The notes beneath the pieces were generated by a model that searched no databases, was not told where the DNA came from, and saw only the letters and a list, made by a program, of their open reading frames with translations. Below, in pieces: positions 9,777-22,757 of a stretch of DNA of 26,397 bases. Where the stretch lies: positions 1 through 26,397 of the forward strand of contig CAJVPP010000780.1 in the NCBI GenBank assembly GCA_910592005.1, written 5' to 3'. Each line of letters opens with the position of its first letter. Within the stretch, counting starts at the first letter, position 1. The DNA is from Funneliformis mosseae (lineage: Eukaryota; Glomeromycota; Glomeromycetes; Glomerales; Glomeraceae). The position numbers were made by a program, and so were the translations under genes.

Positions 9777-10633
9777 AGAAATTTTCCGATTTATATAGAT
9801 TCAAAAACAAGAGAGGTTGTACAATAATAAAAGCAAGTTTTTTTTTTTTTTTTTTATAATCTTCACACACTAAAGTATTATTTCTTTCGATTTAACGAAA
9901 TAAAAAAAAATTCCGTATTCATTACTTTTAAAAAAATTCCGATATAGTGAAATCGTAATATTTGTATAGACGACAAAACGTTATTGAATCCATTAAATGT
10001 TCTTTACAAATCCCTTTACCCATCCCAAGATAATAAGTGTCAATTATAACTAAACATTTATAGTAAGTCAGACCCACAACTTCCATTGATAGGGATCTTT
10101 TTGTGAATAAACGATTTGTTATGGTGTACAATAATGACGATGATCTAGCTCGCGAACAAGAAAAATTTTAATTGGAGATAATATACATCACAATTGTTAA
10201 GATTATGAATTGTTCGCTTTTTGTTACGAGAATAAAGTTAGCCCCCGATTCAAAGCAAAAAAAAAATTTTTCCACGTGTAATTAATTTTTAAGATAATGT
10301 TCTCTGATTGTTTTAACGAAATTATTATTAATCATTAATTTATCCAAAGTCGTTCATTTTCACGAAGGAAAAAAAAAAAATATTTAGATAAGCATTCTAA
10401 CGAGAAAAAGGTGTGTTTGATAATCAGTTAAAATAATAAATCATTCTCATAGTATAAAAATCACTAAAAATAAGAAAATTTCTTCACTATTAAAAAACTT
10501 TTTTAACAATGGTTGAAACAGAATATGTGATCATTTTCGTTTCATGCTTTTATGTTTAAAATGATTTAACGTCACAGAGAATTCATTGTAATTTTGCTCT
10601 CTCTCTTTCTCTCTCTCTCCTTTTTCTTATTTA
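9777..10633. other. Intergenic region upstream of the coiled-coil membrane gene
   Basis: A minus-strand frame of 67 codons (9928-10131) has no recognisable motif and is probably chance. A CACGTG lies at 10273-10278. A pyrimidine tract of CT repeats (about 10599-10626) sits immediately upstream of the ATG at 10634; such tracts are common next to fungal transcription or translation starts. Confidence 0.4.
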
Positions 10634-11818
10634 ATGCAGACTCGAAATTCTAACCGTCTTCTTGGAGACCAAAAGAGAATCTTTCACGTACACCGTAACG
10701 AAAATGATGACAAACCCGAAGAAGAATTTTCCATCATCATCTCCCAATTATATAATTATATTAAAAGAAAAGTTATTCTCTATTGGAACAAATTGTCCTC
10801 TCATCCTAAACAACGACATATCAAAATAACTGGTCTGTCCATTATCTTGTTATTGTTAGTTTTACTTGTAAGTAATGGATCTCAAACAGTTTTCATTATA
10901 TACACTATAAGTGTTTTTTCAATAACATGCGTTTAATAGTTATTCCCAACTCCACAACCATCATCGTTTTTCAAACGATTCGTTGATTCTACAACTGGGA
11001 TCTTTAATGAAATCAACACTTTAGATCTTCCCGGTATTTAAATAAAATTTTTCTTGAAAAGGATTAGATCTTTTTTTTTTTTCTTTAAGAATTTATCATG
11101 ATCAATTCATTATTTAGCTTCTGACGCGATCATGAAACATACGGTATCGTGTCGTCGCGTAGCAAATATGATCGAAAGAAGTCCGGCTTTTCATACCCAT
11201 GGTAATATTATTGCATCCAACTTGAGAAATTTCGGAGAAACGGTCATGATAGCAGGGCAAAGTTTACGTAAAATGTATCGTAAAGGATCATTTGTATTCA
11301 CATCCTTTGATATAGAAATTGACGCAATGATGAAAAAATTGGAAAAGTTGGAATATGGTGATATCAGATATTTTAACGCTCGATTGAACAAATTGGCAGA
11401 CATTGTTAAGGAATTTCGTGTTATAGTGGCGGAAGCAAGTAAATCTGTTATGGATGCGGAAAATGTACGTGATGGGGTCGAAAAATATATTATTGAAGGT
11501 AATAGAGAAGCGCAACGATATATTGATGAAAATCAAGCAAGTTTTACTGAATTAAATAAAGCCAAAGAAGAACTACTAATTACTAATGATATCATGAAGC
11601 ATTTACAAAGTACTGCCGTACACTTGGATCAAGTTAACAAGATTCTGATAGATTATGAAGATAAATTAATGGATTTAAGCACGGAAATGAGTCAAACTGA
11701 AGGGAAAGATTTTTTGGAAATTTCGAAACCTGATCTTCAATACTTGAAGAGTTCTATAAATATTTTGAAAAAGAGTCATGATAGATTCGTGCATAAGGAA
11801 AATTCAATTAATACATAG
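10634..11818 (+). CDS. Single-pass membrane protein with long coiled-coil domain, unrecognised
   Basis: Exons 10634-10867, 10940-11033 and 11118-11818 give 342 residues; introns are GTAAGT..TAG and GTATTT..TAG and phases match. An N-terminal basic/acidic segment of about 63 residues is followed by one hydrophobic helix (about 65-80, ITGLSIILLLLVLLLFP), then about 260 mainly helical residues with heptad-like spacing, for example around SFDIEIDAMMKKLEKLEYGD, KLADIVKEFRVIVAEASKSV and LDQVNKILIDYEDKLMDLS. Positive charge before the helix suggests a signal-anchor with the coiled coil outside the cytosol or in an organelle lumen, but orientation is not certain. I know no family with this layout. 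An AATAAA at 11866-11871 is a likely poly-A signal. The gene is convergent with YbeY, with a 151-bp gap. Confidence 0.85.
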
Positions 11819-11969
11819 TTTGACACGTGTTAAAAAGTTAGTGCGTTTTTATGATTTATGACTTAAATAAAGGTTTCAAAAGTTGTATATAATGATCTGA
11901 ACCCAATCGTCGTTTAAAAGTTAACAAATTTTTTTTTTTTTTAAAATAAAAAAAAATTAGTGGATAATT

Positions 11970-12757
11970 TTATAATTCTCCGTCATCATCGCTTTCTTCA
12001 CTTTCACTTTCATTACAATCGCTACCATTACAATCGCCACCTCTTTTCTTCCATTCCAAAAATTTATCCAAAATTTCTCGTTCCTTCTTATTCATCTTTA
12101 ATTTACACCATTTTTTTTTTTTTTTTTTTTTTTTTTCGAATAAGAATAATGAGTATTAAATAGAATTCAAGGTTGAACTTCAAAGTAAAAATATTTTACC
12201 TTTTCAAAATCATCTTCATTCTCATGATCATATCCGATTAAATGACAAATACCATGTGTATACAAAACAGGTAATCTTTTTTCAACAATTTCATCATGTT
12301 GTTTACACCATCTCATAACATATGGTACCGATATTATCATGTCTCCAAGATTTTTATGTTCTGGCGTTAATGGATTAGGTAATTTACCTGGCATAATCGC
12401 CTACACGATATTTTGGAAGAGGAAACGAAAAAAAATAAAATAAAATAAAATAAAAATAAATCGTTTGAATTCCTCCTTTCCCTATATTACCTGATGTAAT
12501 GGAAAACTTAATACGTCTGTGGCTTTATTAATATTCCTATATCGTAAATTTAATTCTTTAATTTCCTTGTCTCCTACGAAAAATACACCCAAGTCCCATT
12601 TTGAATATTCCGTAAAATTTAAGATTTGTTTAATTTCTTTATGAATCATTCTTCTGCTAGTCACCTCTTTTAATAATTGTTGTACTGCTGATTTAATTAT
12701 GACCACCATGTCGATAAATTTTTTTTTAATTTTATTCAAAAAAAACTTTATTCGCAT
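11970..12757 (-). CDS. ybeY: YbeY-type endoribonuclease, probably mitochondrial
   Basis: Exons 12491-12757, 12200-12400 and 11970-12095 give 197 residues, all introns in phase 0. YbeY is a zinc-dependent endoribonuclease that matures rRNA in bacteria and, in eukaryotes, mitochondrial small-subunit RNA. The conserved ELNLRYRNINKATDVLSFP (residues 68-86), LGDMIISVP (107-115) and the zinc motif HGICHLIGYDH (138-148, with H138, H142, H148 as ligands) are intact. Two starts are possible: M1 adds a short basic sequence (MRIKFFLNKIKKKF) that could serve as organelle targeting, and M17 (MVVIIKSAVQQLL) aligns with the usual YbeY start. The last exon ends in an acidic Ser/Glu/Asp tail (SESEESDDDGEL) not typical of bacterial YbeY. 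The 3' intron contains a run of about 28 T on the plus strand. The start lies 180 bp downstream of the muskelin stop on the same strand. Confidence 0.92.
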
Positions 12758-12937
12758 ATAAATTAATCATATGGCAACTCCATATTTTATAAATTTAAAG
12801 TAATTGTACAATTTTATTGGACGAATAAAAAATATATTACGTTAAAATACAAATTCTCTCACTAAATATAATTACCCTGTTACAGTATACCCCTGCTTTC
12901 TCAATAAAAAAAAAGAATTTAACTGATGCATTAATTA

Positions 12938-16230
<3,293 letters not shown>

Positions 16231-16509
16231 TTTTATTAAACGGAAGAAAAGTCAACAATGAATGGAACTTGAAAAAAATAATGATCGTTCCAAAGAACAA
16301 TAAAACTCCAACTTCCCGAATTATTCCGATTTGATGTTGGCTAATTCGGAGTTTCGTAATAGGGAAATTGCCGGCGTTAAAAAATTTTTAATTTTATTAA
16401 TTTTATTAAAAAATGTCACATTTAAAGATGAATAAAAAAAAGGGGGGATGATCAATAGAGGAAACTGACTAATAAATTATAATACACGAAAAAAATTTTT
16501 TTTCTTAAA
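16231..16509. promoter_or_regulatory. Muskelin upstream region
   Basis: Spacer of 279 bp between the muskelin start and the stop of the upstream small gene on the same strand. It contains TTCCGAA/TTCCGAT-like words near 16310-16360 and an AT-rich repeat of TTTTATTAA near 16383-16409. No gene is seen. Confidence 0.35.
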
Positions 16510-16797
16510 TCATTTTTCTTTTTGTGTTTCATACAACCATCCACCGACACCTGGACCTCTTAAGTTTCTACCACCTTTTCCACGTCTTCCCCTACCACCT
16601 GTTCCAGGTTTGTCTTCCTCATTTCCACCAGCCATGATATAACCCTCGGTTTCATCACCAGTTTTCGATTTAACTTTTACGCGACGTGCCCCGTCTCCAT
16701 AGGGTCCAACATCACCAGGTGTTATATCCGGATCAGGTGGAAGGTCTTCACGTAAATTTGTTTCCTTTGGACTTTGCGATTCTGACATATTTGTCAA
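16510..16797 (-). CDS. Small intronless Gly/Arg-rich disordered protein
   Basis: A single open frame of 95 residues with codon use like the neighbouring genes. The N-terminal half is acidic and Pro-rich (LREDLPPDPDITPGDVGPYG), the middle holds RRVKVKSKTGDETEGYIMAG, and the C-terminal half is a basic glycine-rich tract (GTGGRGRRGKGGRNLRGPGV) ending WLYETQKEK. RG-rich tracts of this sort commonly bind RNA, but there is no folded domain and I recognise no family, so function is open. It sits in a minus-strand run between ZMAT5 and muskelin. A second in-frame ATG three codons in would give a start at MSES. Confidence 0.65.
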   Translation of the reverse strand: MTNMSESQSPKETNLREDLPPDPDITPGDVGPYGDGARRVKVKSKTGDETEGYIMAGGNEEDKPGTGGRGRRGKGGRNLRGPGVGGWLYETQKEK

Positions 16798-17043
16798 AAA
16801 AGAATTTAAAGTTTTAATTTTTATTTTTTGATTTTTTGATTTGGAGCTTTTTGTAATCGCCTTACGAGAGCTTTTTTTTATAGCGAAAAATTGTGGGCTA
16901 TTATGATGATTTATGATGACATATTTTCGTCAATTCATTAAGTCACATTTGTATCATAAAATACGCAAATTTCCTTTCATTCATGATTCATTATTTTGAG
17001 ACTACTTGGATAGGTAGCGAGTTAAATTAGAACTCTGTAAAAG
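16798..17043. other. Intergenic spacer between ZMAT5 and the Gly/Arg-rich gene
   Basis: Spacer of 246 bp containing the ZMAT5 3' end and the small gene's promoter. No coding frame or strong motif is seen. Confidence 0.4.
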
Positions 17044-17661
17044 CTAACCCCATTGTGCAGCATTAAAAAAATCGTAACCGGTTGGCGGAGGTGGTCTTAA
17101 GGAAGACGGCAAATCTTTTGTCAACCCCGGTGGCAATTTATACTTGAAAGTTTGTACAGTTGGCTGCTTCCATTGCTCTTGTGTGGTAAATTTATTCGAT
17201 TGCAAGATATGTGGGTTAAGTGCCAAATAATCTACCACATAAAAAAAGGAAACGATAAAAAATTATTCCCAAAAAAAAATATTTGCACTTGAATTAAATA
17301 AATTTAATTACAATATGGATCAATGAACGTAAAATCTATTCCCTTTGGAACGTGCGAGTATTTACAGCTCAAACCGTACGGACAATATCCATCATCTTTA
17401 AATTTTCGACAAGTGGGATTTTTGCTATTTTCAATTAATAATTCAACAGGATCTATATATATATAAATAAATATTAATTTCCGGATTTTGAAAAATAGGA
17501 AAATGAAAATGTTTGTTTCTTTACCTTTATATAAATCATAGTGAAGTTTTACATTAATTTGATGTTGAGTACCCTCGAGATGTTTTTTTCTGTTTTCAGC
17601 ATTGTCAGTCAAGGAACGATCACAATAATCGCAATAATCTAAAAATCAAATATATATATAT

Positions 17662-17700
<39 letters not shown>

Positions 17701-17746
17701 TAAATACATTTTATATATTTATTGATGGCTTACACTTTTTCACCAT
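17044..17746 (-). CDS. ZMAT5: ZMAT5 homologue, U11/U12 snRNP 20-kDa protein
   Basis: Exons 17734-17746 (only 13 nt), 17525-17638, 17312-17452 and 17044-17231 give 151 residues (human 170). In animals and plants this protein belongs to the U11/U12 di-snRNP, which recognises minor introns. A U1C-type C2H2 zinc finger opens the protein (MVKKYYCDYCDRSLTDNAEN with C7, C10, H24, H30, including NRKKHLEGTQH); a CCCH finger follows (C57, C66, C72, H76, spacing 8-5-3, CRKFKDDGYCPYGLSCKYSH); and the C terminus keeps the diagnostic LPSSLRPPPPTGY and the final QWG. This order and the C-terminal motif separate it from other U1-type finger proteins. The first intron contains a TTTA microsatellite. The gene is divergent from eIF5, whose start is 519 bp away. 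It is functionally relevant to the U12-type intron in muskelin. Confidence 0.93.
17655..17702. repeat. TTTA tetranucleotide microsatellite in ZMAT5 intron 1
   Basis: About ten tandem TTTA units lie within the first intron of ZMAT5, preceded by a short TA repeat. The array is likely to vary in length between strains. Confidence 0.8.
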
Positions 17747-17845
17747 CTTTTCTCAAGTTCAAAACTGGACGCGGAAACTTTTTGTGCCATAATTTGAATG
17801 TGTTGATCATGTGATGGAGCAAATTTGCTTAGTAAAAAGTATGAC

Positions 17846-17885
<40 letters not shown>

Positions 17886-18265
17886 TCATACCATCCAAAA
17901 AAACCAACAATAAAGAAAAGATATATATTCTTCTTGCTCGTAAAAAAAAAATTCTGAAATCTTAACAGTTAACCCATTTAAAACAACAGGCCGTTTTTCT
18001 TTTATTCAACAGCATTGTTGTTAACCAACCGCTTCATGTTTTGTCCATCACTTGAAAATAGACAACAGCGTGAACACATTTTCAGAAAGCGTTTACAGAA
18101 ACATAAACGTAAGAAGTTGATGACCTAAAGCAAATTAACGAATTCCATATCGCAGATTTTGAGACGTCATATTACGACCAGTTTACTTTCCAACCTTTTA
18201 TTGTTACATAATATCCCCGTATTCCTTTAAACTTAGCGTTATAAAATTTAAAAAGTATTGCAATC
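17747..18265. promoter_or_regulatory. Divergent promoter region between ZMAT5 and eIF5
   Basis: The 519-bp spacer separates two head-to-head genes. It contains a run of about 32 T at 17850-17882, near the ZMAT5 side, and mixed-composition DNA from 17960 to 18240 that probably holds the eIF5 promoter. Both neighbours belong to core gene expression (splicing and translation initiation). No specific factor site is clear. Confidence 0.4.
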
Positions 18266-19921
18266 ATGGATACCCTTAATATCGGAGGAAATGAAAGCGA
18301 TCGATTTTATCGGTATAAAATGCCCAAACTTATTTCAAAGGTAAATTACTCTTTTAATTTTTAAATTTATCTGTTTATCAGGTAAAAAAAAAAGAAAAAA
18401 AAATTCTTCTTTTTAGTAATCCTTAGGAAATTATTTTGAAAATAAAATCTAATTAAAAAAAAAATTTTTTTTTTTTCCTGATCTACATATAGATCGAAGG
18501 CAAAGGCAATGGAATCAAGACCGTTGTCCCTAACATGTCCGATATCGCACGCTCCTTGAGTCGACCACCAACTTGTAATCATCAATGAATTATATTAATT
18601 AATTTAATTGTTTATATCTTTGTACTAATCTTAATCTTTATCGCTTATATAGACCCAACTAAATTTTTTGGTTGTGAACTTGGGGCTCAGGTTAATTGCG
18701 ATGAAAAGAAAGATCGTTTCATTGTAAATGGTGCACATGAAGCGACAAGACTTCAAGAATTACTCGATGTCTTCATCAAAAAGTTTGTTCTTTGCGCTGA
18801 TTGTAATAACCCTGAAACTGATTTGGTATTTATACATATATCTATATAGTTTATTTATTTAATTATTTATTTACATTCATCGATTTCAAATGCTTAATAT
18901 ATAATATGTGTGTTTTAATAGATAATTATCGGTAAAAATGCAAATACTCAAAAAGTCATCCGTGATTGCAAAGCCTGTGGTCGAAGAACCGAAGTCGATA
19001 TGCGTCACAAACTTGTTACTTACATCTTGAAACATCCACCAACTTCACCTAAAGGTAAAGATGGTAAGAAAGATAGAAAAAATAAGAAGAATGAGAAGAA
19101 TGGTAATGAATCTCCAACATCCCCAACCAGAGATTCTGCAGAAGGTTCTGATGATGAGCTTACTAAACGTATTGTTGCTGAAGCTTCCGAGCTCCCTATT
19201 GCCGATAAAAATGCCAATGATGATGATTGGGCTGTCGATACTTCTCCAGAAGCTGTCGCCGAACGTATCAAAGATTTAGAGCGAGATGTTAAAACTTCTC
19301 TCATCATTGATGATGATTCCGAAGGAGAACAAGAACCTTACGAGATGCTTGACGAGTGGTTGGAAGATAACAATGAAGCTAAAAACAATGATGTTTACAA
19401 GAAAATTAAAGAACTTGGTATTTCGAAAGAAACCGACATGGTCTTGAAATGCCTTGTTCTTAACCTCTTTCCTGACAACTTTCAGAAAAATGGTAATATT
19501 GAGAAGCAAATTCATAAGAGGGCGAAGCTTTTTCAAAAGGTAAAATCGTAAAATCTTTTTTTTTTTTAATATAAAATGATATGCTAACTTTCATTCTATT
19601 TTTATGGTTTAGTTTGTTACAAGTTTGGACGATCAACTTACATTATTGGGAGCTACTGAAGAACTACTTAATGAACATAAAGAATTAATGGAAAGCAAAA
19701 CTGTGTGTAAAATTTTAATGGGTTACTATCAGAGCGAATTAGTTGAGGAAGATGTCATTCAAGCTTGGATTGAAGGCAGTGATTCTGACAAATTCAAAAG
19801 TCTATTCAAGAGAAATGCTTCCGTTACTTGCGCTGATGAAGCCATTAATCAAGATATTCGAAATAAGGCTAAACCTTTTGCGAAATGGTTAGAAGAAGCA
19901 GAAGAAGAAGATGACGAATAA
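18266..19921 (+). CDS. TIF5: Eukaryotic translation initiation factor 5 (eIF5)
   Basis: Exons 18266-18340, 18493-18574, 18653-18825, 18922-19539 and 19613-19921 give 418 residues (yeast 405, human about 430). eIF5 is the GTPase-activating protein for eIF2 in the 43S complex and helps start-codon selection. The N-terminal domain has FYRYKMPKL with R16, the equivalent of the yeast catalytic Arg15; [17 protein letters not shown]; and a four-Cys zinc finger (C100, C103, C126, C129). A charged Lys-rich linker ([16 protein letters not shown]) and acidic segment follow, then the C-terminal W2/HEAT domain (about 235-418) that binds eIF2-beta, eIF3 and eIF1, with its acidic aromatic end ([14 protein letters not shown]). 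An AATAAA at 20097-20102 is a likely poly-A signal. The gene is complete and shows nothing unusual. Confidence 0.97.
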
Positions 19922-20867
19922 TGAAGTTTTTATATATATAACCGAATCCTATAGTTAACATAGGATAGATAGGCTTTTTGTGTTATATGGTTTTATATTT
20001 AGCCCCTTTTTTTCTTTCCTTTTTTTTTTGGTAAAATCTTTTTTCTGATTTCGGATTATTATTGTATTCATTATTACCTATCATTTCTATTTTTATAATA
20101 AAGATTCTTTATTACTTTTCTAACTAGCTACATATATCAATGATGAAATAAATATCAAAAGTACGTACGTTAAATATGTAATTACAAAGAACCGTTCTTA
20201 GAATATGTGGCAAAGCGTATCTATCACATGTCTTATGCTTATTGAAATTCAGCGTTTAGATTAAATAAGCTCTTCTTATATAACTTGTTGCCCTTTTGAA
20301 TATCCTTCCAAATTTAGGAATATACAATGATGTTAATCTTAACAACTGAAGCCGTTTAAGGTGTTCACATATGAACACTTGATCACTTACCATCATCAAA
20401 GCAATGAAAAGTATTTCATTTTCCTGGAAATCCATGTAATAATTTTTATCATTTTATCCTAGTATATATTTTCGAGTACTTCGCGTCTGGATAAATCAAT
20501 AATCACGTGGATTGTAACCTTGGAAACGCGAAAAAAAAAAATTCATCCGTGCATATATTTTTGTAACACTTGTTACACTTGCATTGCTTGAAACATTTTT
20601 TTTTTTTTTTTGTTACATTGCATAAAATTTAATATGATCATGAATTCACATGTGTCTTTCACAAGTTTTGATATCACACACAAAAAAACCATCACAATAC
20701 ATATTTAAATTTTTTTTTTTTCTTCAAATATCAATTTATATTTATTGAGAAATTCCCACGTTCCGTCAGGATATTTTAAGTTATATAAGTATTCCCGTTT
20801 CTTTTTTTTTTTTTTTTTTTTTTTATGAAAAAAAAAAAAATTTAAATTTCAATACTGATAACGAAAA
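19922..20867. other. eIF5 3' region and upstream region of the membrane-protein gene
   Basis: After the eIF5 poly-A signal there is no gene. GTGTTCA and TGAACAC form an inverted repeat with a 4-nt loop at 20361-20378. A CACGTG lies at 20504-20509. T and A runs are dense from 20590 to 20840, including a T run of about 22 at 20802-20824 just before the next start. Confidence 0.5.
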
Positions 20868-21497
20868 ATGTCTACTATGTCTATGTCTTCAGTAAACCCT
20901 TCCTCCCTTAAACCAAATTCTTTCAATGAAGCAGGTATGTCAAGTGATAACGTTAAACTGAATTATAACTTAACCAATTAATCTTTCGGCACTTGTTCTT
21001 TTTCAGAAAATATTCGCGATCCACTTGAATTTCGAAAGAAAAAGGATCAAAATATAAGGAGGACACTAGGTTCCAATTTAACTTCAATTGATAGATTTAC
21101 GGGTGCAAGTTCCGGAAAGGGTCCAATATACTATTTGGTGCGTCCAAAAGAGTTACGAGATGATCATCCTGTATGGCATTATTTCTACTTGTGTACTTTG
21201 ATATTTGCGGCATTCGTGGCGTTATTCGTTGGACCTGTTATGTTTGGAATGTTGGCAGCAATTGGGGGCATTGGAACTCCATTTATTTTATCAATTATGG
21301 GAAGTGGAATTGGAATATTACTAGGGTTGTTATTTGGTGTTATTTTTGGTGTTGTTTGTATTGTTGCCTTGGTTCGAGTTGTTGGTTTGGCAGCTGAACG
21401 GGTTTTGGATATTCTTTCGTTTGGTGGGAATGATTTATGGGGTATGACGAAACAACAAATCTTGTTGCTGATAACAGATTCCCAAGAAAATCATTAA
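20868..21497 (+). CDS. Small membrane protein, promethin/LDO-like hydrophobic architecture
   Basis: Exons 20868-20934 and 21007-21497 (GTATGT donor, TTTCAG acceptor) give 185 residues. A polar Ser-rich N-terminal part (about 1-85) is followed by an unbroken hydrophobic, Gly-rich region of about 75 residues (FYLCTLIFAAFVALFVGPVM through GIGTPFILSIMGSGIGILLG to FGVVCIVALVRVVGL) and a short polar tail. One long hydrophobic block with Gly breaks, after a soluble N terminus, resembles the paired hairpins of promethin/LDAF1 and yeast Ldo16, which work with seipin at lipid-droplet sites. That is an architectural analogy, not a motif match; other hairpin membrane proteins are possible. An AATAAA at 21659-21664 is a likely poly-A signal. 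Confidence 0.8.
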
Positions 21498-21710
21498 ATT
21501 TTCCCCGCAATTAAAATTTTCTCCTTTATATATATATAGATGTAAAATTTGTCCTAAATATTTAAATATATATATTTTTTTTTTTTGTAATTCACGTAAT
21601 TAATATATATATACATATATTTTTTTTTATTATTATAATTTGGACATGTTCAAAATGAAATAAAGCCCCACTTATTTTGATTTATAAAAAGAAGTCCCGA
21701 CAAAAAAAAA

Positions 21711-21908
21711 CTAACTCCCGTAATCTTTCTTTACATGAAATGTTAAAAGTCTTTCGGATTTATCTTTGGCGGGATACAATTCTTTTTTGCAATAAATGAA
21801 AGTGTAAAATTCCTCACTTTTAGTTTGAATTGTTGCAATTACAAATTTTAACGTTATCCGTAAATTCTTTAAACTATACGCTTCCCAAGTATTCTGGGAC
21901 TTTGACAT
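21711..21908 (-). CDS. Small hypothetical ORF, 65 residues
   Basis: A single open frame beginning MSKSQNTWEAYSLKNLRITL and ending RLLTFHVKKDYGS. Composition is balanced and not driven by homopolymers, unlike most chance frames here, and mixed-composition DNA lies just upstream (21909-22010). No motif or family is recognised. It could be a small gene, a terminal exon or a fragment of a lost gene. It is convergent with the preceding membrane-protein gene, lying about 45 bp past that gene's poly-A signal. Confidence 0.35.
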   Translation of the reverse strand: MSKSQNTWEAYSLKNLRITLKFVIATIQTKSEEFYTFIYCKKELYPAKDKSERLLTFHVKKDYGS

Positions 21909-22520
21909 CTTTTTGTTATGGACATCCTAATTGTCACTCTGCGTTTGACCTCTTATATGTTACCTGATCGACATGAAAATACTTCTGCTTTGAACATTTT
22001 TTTGCTTAGGTTAATGATCCTTTAAAATAATGATTTTAAAATCAATGAAGCTAATGATAATAATGCATATCATTAATTAATTGTTTCCGTCCAGGTCGAT
22101 TCGGTTTTTTTCAAATTCAAATAAACTTATTCCCGTTTTTAATTTTATTTTTTTTTACTAATATAAAGACTTTGCAAGCAAATATTACATCATAATTAAA
22201 AATTATGATACATATTAAGTTAAGATAAAATATTCTTTTACTTGTTCAGGAATATTTTTTCAGTTCTACCTAGACTATCTATCTACAAATAAAGTAATGG
22301 AAATTTAATTTTAAATAGCTGAATTAAAATATATATATATATATCTTTTATATTTCTAAAATTAAATAAAGTAAATATCAACAATAATTATATTTTTACT
22401 AAAAGTTTTACTCTTTATTAATAATTTCTATTAAAAAAAAAAGTCTAGCTGATATTATAAAGATTTATTATTAATAATTATCAAATAACAAAAGAAAATA
22501 TTAAAAATGATTTATAAAAT
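21909..22520. other. Transition from gene region to repeat region
   Basis: No gene is seen. Composition falls from mixed to nearly pure A/T around 22020-22140. A short TA dinucleotide run lies near 22331-22344. Confidence 0.5.
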
Positions 22521-22757
22521 TAGAGCTTTAAATTTGATCTAATAGGTTGATCTGAAAAGTTTAAATCAGTTAGATAAAGTATTAACCCAAATTTAATAAT
22601 TCTATCAATATTAATCTGTTTAAAATAAAATAACTACCATTTGAATCCTTTTATAAAGACAAATTGAATGAGCTATATTTTATTATTTTGAATTACTAAT
22701 TGCTATGATATAGTTTATTTAATTTTACTATATAAAAATTTTAGAACACATATTATA

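Noticed and set aside
9928..10131. 67-codon minus-strand ORF
   Set aside because: No motif, no neighbouring splice sites that extend it, and it lies in probable promoter DNA.
11191..11536. Two minus-strand ORFs within the coiled-coil gene
   Set aside because: Antisense shadows of a well-supported plus-strand exon.
19020..19536. ORFs on both strands overlapping eIF5 exon 4
   Set aside because: Shadows of the eIF5 coding frame, which is fixed by strong conservation.
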